11,972 nt of DNA from Patescibacteria group bacterium. Lineage in GTDB: Bacteria; Patescibacteriota; Gracilibacteria; UBA1369; PNNO01. A program made the translations under genes and the position numbers. The notes below the pieces were generated by a model. That model was not told where the DNA came from. It saw nothing but the letters and a program-made list of their open reading frames with translations, and did no database searches. This document shows, piece by piece, positions 6,742 through 11,972 of the stretch; positions within the stretch are counted from its first letter, which is position 1; each line of letters begins with the position of its first letter. Location: positions 1 to 11,972 of the forward strand of contig JAJRYP010000010.1 in the NCBI GenBank assembly GCA_024275695.1, written 5' to 3'.

Positions 6742-6771
6742 TTGCAATTATGCTTGTTTTATGGCTAAATT
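6742..6771 (+). promoter_or_regulatory. Candidate ftsK promoter
   Basis: TTGCAA (6742-6747) and TAAATT (6766-6771) are separated by 18 bases on the plus strand. Transcription would start near 6778, leaving a leader of about 26 bases before the ftsK ATG. The -10 match is 4 of 6. No Shine-Dalgarno sequence follows. Confidence 0.35.
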
Positions 6772-6803
6772 AAATCCGTAGATTCTAATAAATTCAATAT
6801 ATT

Positions 6804-9056
6804 ATGCCACGAACAAGAAAAGTTAGACGTCGTACCGCGGCTGCTAAAACTACACCTAAAAGAAGAACAACATCCAGAAGAAAGAAAACCGTGAATTTGA
6901 AGTTTGAGGTTAAATCTTCGATAATGCGAGAAATTTGGGCAATTATTTATTTTGCTGTTGCGGCAGTTACTTTTTTGAGTATCCAGGGGGCGTTTGGAAT
7001 TATTGGCGATCTTTGGGTTGACCTTTTAAAGCCGATTCTCGGATGGGGATATTATCTTGTTCCGCCTATTTTTCTTTTAATTTCCTTGATGCTTTTCTTT
7101 GCGAGAAAAGTGAATTTCGGTTTGGCGAAAATTGTTGGAATTGTACTTATGGTTATTTCGATTTTGAGTATTATTCATCTCTCTGTTCCGCTTGAAAATC
7201 TGCATGATGTCGCGAAAGCGGGTACATACGGAGGTTATGTCGGCTTTGTGACTAATTTTTTCATGAGAACGCAACTTAACATAGGTTCGTTTGGTGCTTC
7301 GGTTGTTTTTATTGCGATTGCTTTAATTGCCATCCTTTTAACATTTGAAGTTTCACTTGCTGAGATTGCTCGTTTCTTGAAGCCTGAATTTAGAATTGAA
7401 ACAAAACCGGAGCCAACAAGAAAAGAGCAAAAAATGATTGATGAAGAAATTACCGGTGAAAACATTCAAATGGCACCGGATGAAGTTTTGCAAGCTATTT
7501 ATGGAAATAAAGAATCAAATATTCGTATAAAAAGAGCGCGTCCTCTGAACGAATCGGCGGAATCAAAACCGCAAACAAGTACTGTTGAAGTTGAAAACAA
7601 GCAACCACAAGAAATTATGTCGGAAGATACGCTCACTAAAAAGGAGCAGGATTATTCGCAGTGGGAATTCCCATCGCTTGATCTTTTAAATAGTAATGTT
7701 TCGGAAATCGAATCAGATGATGACATGCTTACAAAAAATGCCGAAATGATTCGTTCAAAACTCGAACAGTTCGGTATTCAAGTTACGATGCACGATATTC
7801 ATGTTGGTCCGACGGTTGTCCAATATACATTAAAACCGCACGAAGGTGTTAAATTATCGAAAATTACAACTTTAAAAAACGATTTGGCACTTGCTTTGGC
7901 TGCTCCCTCAGTTCGTATAGAAGCACCGATACCGGGAAAATCGTTGGTTGGAATAGAGGTTCCAAATGATGAACGTTCCATGGTGCGTCTTCGAGAAATC
8001 CTTGAGAGTAAAGAATTTAAAAAAGGAGATTCACTTCTTAAATTTCCTCTTGGACGCGACGTTGCGGGAACTCCGATTATCGCCGATCTGAAAGGCATGC
8101 CGCATTTATTAATTGCCGGCGCGACAGGTTCGGGCAAATCGGTTGGAATGAATACATTCTTGATTTCGCTTTTGTACCAGAACTCTCCGAAGGATTTAAA
8201 ACTTATTTTGATTGATCCAAAACAGGTTGAACTCAAGGATTACAATGGAATACCGCATCTTTTAACTCCTGTAATTACCGATCCGGAGAAAGCGAATATA
8301 GCGCTACGTTGGTGTGTTGCGGAAATGAACAGACGTTATCAAGAGTGCGCGGATAAAGGAAAACGAAATATTACGGATTATAACGCGGACAAAGCTATAG
8401 AAGAAAAAATGAGCACGATTGTTGTTGTGATTGATGAACTCGCTGACTTAATGATTGCTTCCGGTAAAGAAGTTGAAGCATCGATTTGCAGACTTGCCCA
8501 GATGGCACGCGCTGTCGGACTTCATTTGGTAATTGCCACTCAAAGACCCTCTGTAGATGTAATCACGGGTCTAATCAAAGCGAACATTCCTTCGAGAATT
8601 GCTTTTTCCGTAAGTTCCTCTATTGATTCGCGAACGATTTTGGATGGGGTGGGCGCGGAAGATCTTCTTGGGAAAGGTGACATGCTTTATCTTCCAAGCG
8701 GAATGAACAAACCAATCCGTATTCAGGGGATTTATATTTCAACCGATGAAATTCAAAAAGTTACAAACAGAGTTAAGCTCACGGTTGAGCCGGATTACAA
8801 TGATGAAATCGTTTCAACAAAAGTTGTTGGACAAAAGGTTCAAGGAATTCCGGATTCAAACGGCGGCGATGTTGATGCTCTTTGCGGTCAGGCAATTGAA
8901 GTTATCAAACAGAACAGAAAAGCTTCCGCTTCGCTTCTGCAACGACGATTAAAGGTTGGTTATGCGCGTGCGGCAAGAATTCTGGACGACCTTGAAGAAC
9001 AAGGGATGATTGGTCCTTCAAACGGTGCGAAGCCAAGGGAAATTTTTGTAGATTAA
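6804..9056 (+). CDS. ftsK: DNA translocase FtsK/SpoIIIE
   Basis: FtsK is a septum-located hexameric ATPase that pumps chromosome ends out of the closing septum and activates XerCD recombination at dif. The 750-residue protein begins with a strongly basic tail (1-28) and has about four membrane segments (roughly 45-61, 83-100, 106-127, 162-182). A short polar linker follows (about 190-310), instead of the very long Pro/Gln-rich linker of E. coli FtsK, so the layout is closer to SpoIIIE. The alpha domain precedes the motor. The motor has Walker A GATGSGKS (439-446), LILIDPKQVEL (467-477), Walker B VVVIDELADL (540-549) and IATQRPSVDVITGLIKANIP (577-596). The C-terminal gamma winged helix (about 690-750), with LLQRRLKVGYARAARILD (711-728), is the part that reads KOPS-type DNA motifs. 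Every catalytic element is present. Its stop codon overlaps that of the convergent secA gene. Confidence 0.96.
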   Translation: MPRTRKVRRRTAAAKTTPKRRTTSRRKKTVNLKFEVKSSIMREIWAIIYFAVAAVTFLSIQGAFGIIGDLWVDLLKPILGWGYYLVPPIFLLISLMLFFARKVNFGLAKIVGIVLMVISILSIIHLSVPLENLHDVAKAGTYGGYVGFVTNFFMRTQLNIGSFGASVVFIAIALIAILLTFEVSLAEIARFLKPEFRIETKPEPTRKEQKMIDEEITGENIQMAPDEVLQAIYGNKESNIRIKRARPLNESAESKPQTSTVEVENKQPQEIMSEDTLTKKEQDYSQWEFPSLDLLNSNVSEIESDDDMLTKNAEMIRSKLEQFGIQVTMHDIHVGPTVVQYTLKPHEGVKLSKITTLKNDLALALAAPSVRIEAPIPGKSLVGIEVPNDERSMVRLREILESKEFKKGDSLLKFPLGRDVAGTPIIADLKGMPHLLIAGATGSGKSVGMNTFLISLLYQNSPKDLKLILIDPKQVELKDYNGIPHLLTPVITDPEKANIALRWCVAEMNRRYQECADKGKRNITDYNADKAIEEKMSTIVVVIDELADLMIASGKEVEASICRLAQMARAVGLHLVIATQRPSVDVITGLIKANIPSRIAFSVSSSIDSRTILDGVGAEDLLGKGDMLYLPSGMNKPIRIQGIYISTDEIQKVTNRVKLTVEPDYNDEIVSTKVVGQKVQGIPDSNGGDVDALCGQAIEVIKQNRKASASLLQRRLKVGYARAARILDDLEEQGMIGPSNGAKPREIFVD

Positions 9057-11752
9057 GCTCCGTGGCACTTCTTAAATTTCTTTCCACTACCGCAAGGACA
9101 TGGATCATTTCGGCCAACACCTTTGTATGTTGAATCCGGTTGTCCGCTTGGTAGAACTGTCGCCGTCATATTTTTTCCCATTTTTACTGTTTGTCCTCCT
9201 CCATTCTTCTGTTTTTCGTAATTTGCCATCATACTTCTCATAATGTTTGATCCGCCTTTTTCATGGCCGGAAAGAACTTCCTTTATTTGATCCTGATTTG
9301 TGCTAACGTTAGCAGGCTGATCCGCCTGAATTATTCTTACGGGTACTTGTCTTTCAATGTCGATTTTGAAAATGGTATTAACGGTGTTGCTTTGAATATT
9401 TGCCATCAATTTGTTAAATGTCATGAAGGCCTCTTGCTTATATTCGTTAAGCGGATCTCTCTGGCCGTATCCTTTAAGCGCGACATTTTCACGGATGCTG
9501 TTTAAGTTGTCGATATGCTCCATCCAGAGCGTGTCGATAATATGAAGATATATGCTTCTTTCAATTCGTCTTAAAATTTCCGGATCCGGTATCATTTTTT
9601 CACGTTCATCATATTCGTGAAAGAAATACCTTTTAATGATTTCGATCAAACGCTCTTTATCGGTTATGTTTTCAATATCCTTAAGCTCAAACGGTTTTGA
9701 AGGATTTCTGTGAATCGACTGTGTGATTTCGGCAATTTCTTTATAATTCCAATCACGTGGCTCTTTTGAAGTTGTATGAGCAAAAACATAATTTTCAACT
9801 TCTTGTTCGATAAGAAGAATAATTTCATTCTTAATATTTTCGCTTTCAAGTACTTCTCGCCTTTTTTTATAAACGATAGTACGATGATGATTAATCACAT
9901 CATCATATTCAACAAGATGTTTTCTGACATCAAAATTTCGTCCTTCAACTTTTTTTTGCGCACCTTCGATCGAATTGGAAATCATTTTATTTTCGATTGG
10001 CATATCATCGGGAATCTTGAGAAGATTCATCATTCGCTGCACACGATCCCCTCCAAAAAGTCGCATAAGTTCATCTTCCATGGAAACAAAAAATTGGCTT
10101 AACCCCGGATCACCCTGACGTCCGCTTCGTCCTCTAAGCTGATTATCAATACGGCGGCTTTCATGTCTTTCCGTACCTATTACGCATAAACCACCAACAT
10201 CTTTTACACCTTCTCCAAGCTTGATATCCGTTCCGCGACCGGCCATGTTTGTAGCTATTGTTACTGCTTTCGCTTGTCCGGCCTGCGCGACTATTTCGGC
10301 TTCTTTTTCATGAAATTTTGCGTTCAAAACGTTATGAGGAACACCTTCCATTTTTAAAAGTTTGCTCATTACTTCCGATTTTTCAATGGAAATCGTTCCG
10401 ATCAAAACCGGTTGGCCCTTTTCATAAAGTTCTTTGGTTTTTTTCGCTACCGCAACATATTTTGCTTGTTGTGTTTTATAAATCGCATCCGGTAAATCCT
10501 TACGAATAACAGATTTATTTGTTGGAATTACGATTGTATCAAGTCCGTAAATTTTCAAAAATTCTTCCGCTTCCGTTGCGGCGGTACCGGTCATCCCCGC
10601 GAGTTTATCAAACAAACGGAAATAGTTTTGAAAAGTGATAGTGGCAAGTGTTTTACTTTCTTTTTTAATCTCCACGCCTTCTTTTGCTTCAATCGCCTGA
10701 TGAAGGCCTTCGGAATATCTTCGACCCGGCATTAAGCGTCCTGTAAATTCATCGACAATAACAACTTCTCCATCGCGGACAACATAATCGATATCTTTTT
10801 TAAAAATCGCTTTTGCTTTTAAAGCTTGTTCTATATGATGCACTTCCAAAAATCCGGCTTCCGTATATATATTGTTTACGCCGAGAAGATTTTCCATTTT
10901 TTTAATACCTTCCTCGCTGAGTGTAGCCGCACGAAGTTTTTCATCTATATTGTAGTCTTCATTTTCAACCAAATGATTAACAAGTCGCATGTAACGTTGA
11001 TATTTTGAAGTTGATTCGGCCGCCGGTGCCGAAATAATCAAAGGAGTTCTTGCTTCATCAATTAAAATTGAGTCCACTTCATCCACAATCGCATAATGAA
11101 GATTCTTCTGAACAACATTTTCAAAACTTGCAGTCATATTGTCTCGAAGATAATCAAAACCAAACTCGTTATTTGTTCCATACGTAATATCACACGCATA
11201 AGCTTGTTTCTTTTCTTCGGGAGACTGCCCGTGCGCTATTATTCCAACGGAAAGTCCGAGAAATTCATAAAGTCCGCTCATCCATTCGGCATCACGATGA
11301 GCAAGATAATCATTAACAGTTACAACAAACACGCCTTTTCCGGTGAGCGCGTTTAAATAAACGGGCATTGTACAAACAAGCGTTTTCCCTTCACCTGTTT
11401 TCATTTCGGAAATTTTTCCCTGATGAAGAACAATTCCACCAATAAGCTGAACATCGTACGGGATCATATCCCATTCTTTATCATTTCCGCGAACTTGCCA
11501 CGATCTTACCATGAGTTTTCTACATGCCGCTTTTACGAGCGCAAAGGCCTCAGGCAAAATATCATCGACAGTTTCATTTCCTTCAAGGCGTTTTCTGAAT
11601 TCATCCGTTTTTGCGAGAAAGTCTTCATCTTTTATTAATTTTTCCGAATATTCTTTTTCAATTTCATTGATTTTTTCGACAATAGGTTCAAGTTTTTTGA
11701 TAGCCTTCAGGTTTTGATCACCCAGGATGCGTGAAATTATCTTTTGTAACAT
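9053..11752 (-). CDS. secA: Preprotein translocase ATPase SecA
   Basis: SecA drives unfolded secretory proteins through SecYEG using ATP. The 899-residue protein is full length, matching the E. coli enzyme. NBD1 carries DVQLIGGIVLHQGKISEMKTGEGKT (100-124) with Walker A in MKTGEGKT (117-124), and Walker B IVDEVDSILIDEARTPLIIS (222-241). FDYLRDNM (199-206) and AGMTGTA (385-391) are also typical. NBD2 has TNMAGRGTDIKLG (501-513) and GTERHESRRIDNQLRGRSGR (526-545). The helical scaffold and wing follow (about 590-830). A low-complexity linker leads to the C-terminal zinc motif DPCPCGSGKKFKKCHG, with Cys885, Cys887, Cys896 and His897. About 10 extra residues around 84-94 (SWQVRGNDKEW) precede DVQLIGG. 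The ATG at 11752 gives the normal N-terminus, with at most a weak GAAG upstream. The gene is convergent with ftsK and its stop codon overlaps ftsK's. Confidence 0.98.
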   Translation of the reverse strand: MLQKIISRILGDQNLKAIKKLEPIVEKINEIEKEYSEKLIKDEDFLAKTDEFRKRLEGNETVDDILPEAFALVKAACRKLMVRSWQVRGNDKEWDMIPYDVQLIGGIVLHQGKISEMKTGEGKTLVCTMPVYLNALTGKGVFVVTVNDYLAHRDAEWMSGLYEFLGLSVGIIAHGQSPEEKKQAYACDITYGTNNEFGFDYLRDNMTASFENVVQKNLHYAIVDEVDSILIDEARTPLIISAPAAESTSKYQRYMRLVNHLVENEDYNIDEKLRAATLSEEGIKKMENLLGVNNIYTEAGFLEVHHIEQALKAKAIFKKDIDYVVRDGEVVIVDEFTGRLMPGRRYSEGLHQAIEAKEGVEIKKESKTLATITFQNYFRLFDKLAGMTGTAATEAEEFLKIYGLDTIVIPTNKSVIRKDLPDAIYKTQQAKYVAVAKKTKELYEKGQPVLIGTISIEKSEVMSKLLKMEGVPHNVLNAKFHEKEAEIVAQAGQAKAVTIATNMAGRGTDIKLGEGVKDVGGLCVIGTERHESRRIDNQLRGRSGRQGDPGLSQFFVSMEDELMRLFGGDRVQRMMNLLKIPDDMPIENKMISNSIEGAQKKVEGRNFDVRKHLVEYDDVINHHRTIVYKKRREVLESENIKNEIILLIEQEVENYVFAHTTSKEPRDWNYKEIAEITQSIHRNPSKPFELKDIENITDKERLIEIIKRYFFHEYDEREKMIPDPEILRRIERSIYLHIIDTLWMEHIDNLNSIRENVALKGYGQRDPLNEYKQEAFMTFNKLMANIQSNTVNTIFKIDIERQVPVRIIQADQPANVSTNQDQIKEVLSGHEKGGSNIMRSMMANYEKQKNGGGQTVKMGKNMTATVLPSGQPDSTYKGVGRNDPCPCGSGKKFKKCHGA

Positions 11753-11792
11753 ATTTCTTCGTCGTTAGTTCGTGTAAAAAAGCGTCTTATTT

Positions 11793-11820
11793 ATTCTAGA
11801 CCAAGTAAGATTTTTTGCAA
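11793..11820 (-). promoter_or_regulatory. Candidate secA promoter
   Basis: On the minus strand TTGCAA (11820-11815) and TAGAAT (11798-11793) are 16 bases apart; the -10 matches the consensus at 5 of 6 positions. Transcription would start near 11786, about 34 bases before the secA ATG. No long leader is present, so there is no room for a secM-type regulatory ORF. Confidence 0.45.
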
Positions 11821-11835
11821 TAGGAGTGGATACTA

Positions 11836-11865
11836 AAAAGACCCCGGTTTTTAGGGAGGTTTTTT
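11836..11865 (-). terminator. Terminator-like hairpin upstream of secA
   Basis: An imperfect inverted repeat pairs the A-tract and ACCCC on one side (11836-11845) with GG-GA-GGTTTTTT (11854-11865) over an 8-base loop, with a 2-base bulge. Read on the minus strand, the G/C core is followed by a T-rich run, as in an intrinsic terminator. It lies between the right window edge and the secA promoter and could end a minus-strand gene entering from the right. Part of the U-run belongs to the stem, so strength is uncertain. Confidence 0.4.
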
Positions 11866-11911
11866 AAGAAACAGTACTTTAGGCATGCCAAAAGGAACGG
11901 TTTGCATTTTG

Positions 11912-11944
11912 ACGAACACGGGGAATTAATCCCTTTTGTTCCGT
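11912..11944. repeat. Imperfect hairpin near the right edge
   Basis: ACGAAC (11912-11917) can pair with GTTCCGT (11938-11944, one bulged C). Inside it GGGA (11921-11924) pairs with TCCC (11930-11933) over the loop ATTAA. No T-run follows on the minus strand. A minus-strand reading frame entering from the right would meet a TAG at 11949-11947 just before it, so it could lie in the 3' untranslated region of an unseen gene. I see no convincing gene anywhere in 11753-11972. Confidence 0.3.
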
Positions 11945-11972
11945 ATCTAAACGCCATTGACATATTCAAAAA

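Noticed and set aside
11885..11929. Plus-strand ATG with MPKGTV, similar to the start of a cold-shock protein
   Set aside because: The frame stops after 14 codons and the next residues do not match the cold-shock domain.
11797..11972. Minus-strand open frame of about 58 codons entering from the right edge
   Set aside because: Its translation is Cys/Lys-rich without recognisable motifs, and it runs through the terminator-like hairpin and the candidate secA -35 and -10 elements. Short open frames are common by chance.
1..11972. Alternative genetic code with TGA read as glycine (Gracilibacteria/Absconditabacteria)
   Set aside because: TGA ends ackA and AMP phosphorylase at natural family lengths, and the large genes run full length with no in-frame TGA, so the standard bacterial code fits.
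1..11972. CRISPR array, insertion sequence, tRNA or rRNA gene
   Set aside because: No regularly spaced repeats, transposase motifs, terminal inverted repeats or tRNA/rRNA signatures were seen; nearly all of the window is accounted for by housekeeping and metabolic genes.

Overview
The window looks like chromosomal sequence from a small-genome, AT-rich bacterium, most probably a member of the Candidate Phyla Radiation (Patescibacteria). It carries bacterial housekeeping genes (gltX, ftsK, secA) beside two genes of archaeal type: an AMP phosphorylase and a ribose-1,5-bisphosphate (R15P) isomerase. That pair belongs to the archaeal AMP/RuBisCO salvage pathway, which in bacteria is known mainly from CPR lineages such as Peregrinibacteria, Parcubacteria and Dojkabacteria. 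The exact phylum cannot be fixed from the sequence. TGA is used as a normal stop, which argues against the recoded Gracilibacteria/Absconditabacteria group.

Region 1 (1-4339, all on the minus strand) is a metabolic cluster, transcribed in the order pta, ackA, AMP phosphorylase, R15P isomerase (cut by the left edge). pta and ackA are 1 base apart. A 59-base gap with a promoter-like sequence separates ackA from the AMP phosphorylase gene. The last two genes overlap by 4 bases (ATGA). AMP phosphorylase and R15P isomerase would turn AMP into ribulose-1,5-bisphosphate. RuBisCO (not in the window, perhaps just beyond the left edge) would make 3-phosphoglycerate, lower glycolysis would give acetyl-CoA, and Pta/AckA would recover ATP as acetate is released. 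The cluster therefore reads as a nucleotide-to-acetate energy module.

Region 2 (4421-6624, minus strand) is a probable transcription unit: gltX, then a 99-residue zinc-ribbon protein of unknown function, then a 91-residue lipoprotein whose mature part is almost entirely a predicted coiled coil, similar in layout to Braun's lipoprotein.

Region 3 (6625-11752) begins with a 179-base divergent intergenic stretch holding promoter-like sequences for gltX and ftsK. ftsK (plus strand) and secA (minus strand) then converge, and their stop codons share the four bases TTAA. Region 4 (11753-11972) has no convincing gene. It holds a secA promoter candidate, a terminator-like hairpin and a second imperfect hairpin.

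Almost no start codon in the window has a recognisable Shine-Dalgarno sequence. Predicted leaders are short (about 20-35 bases) and A/T-rich.
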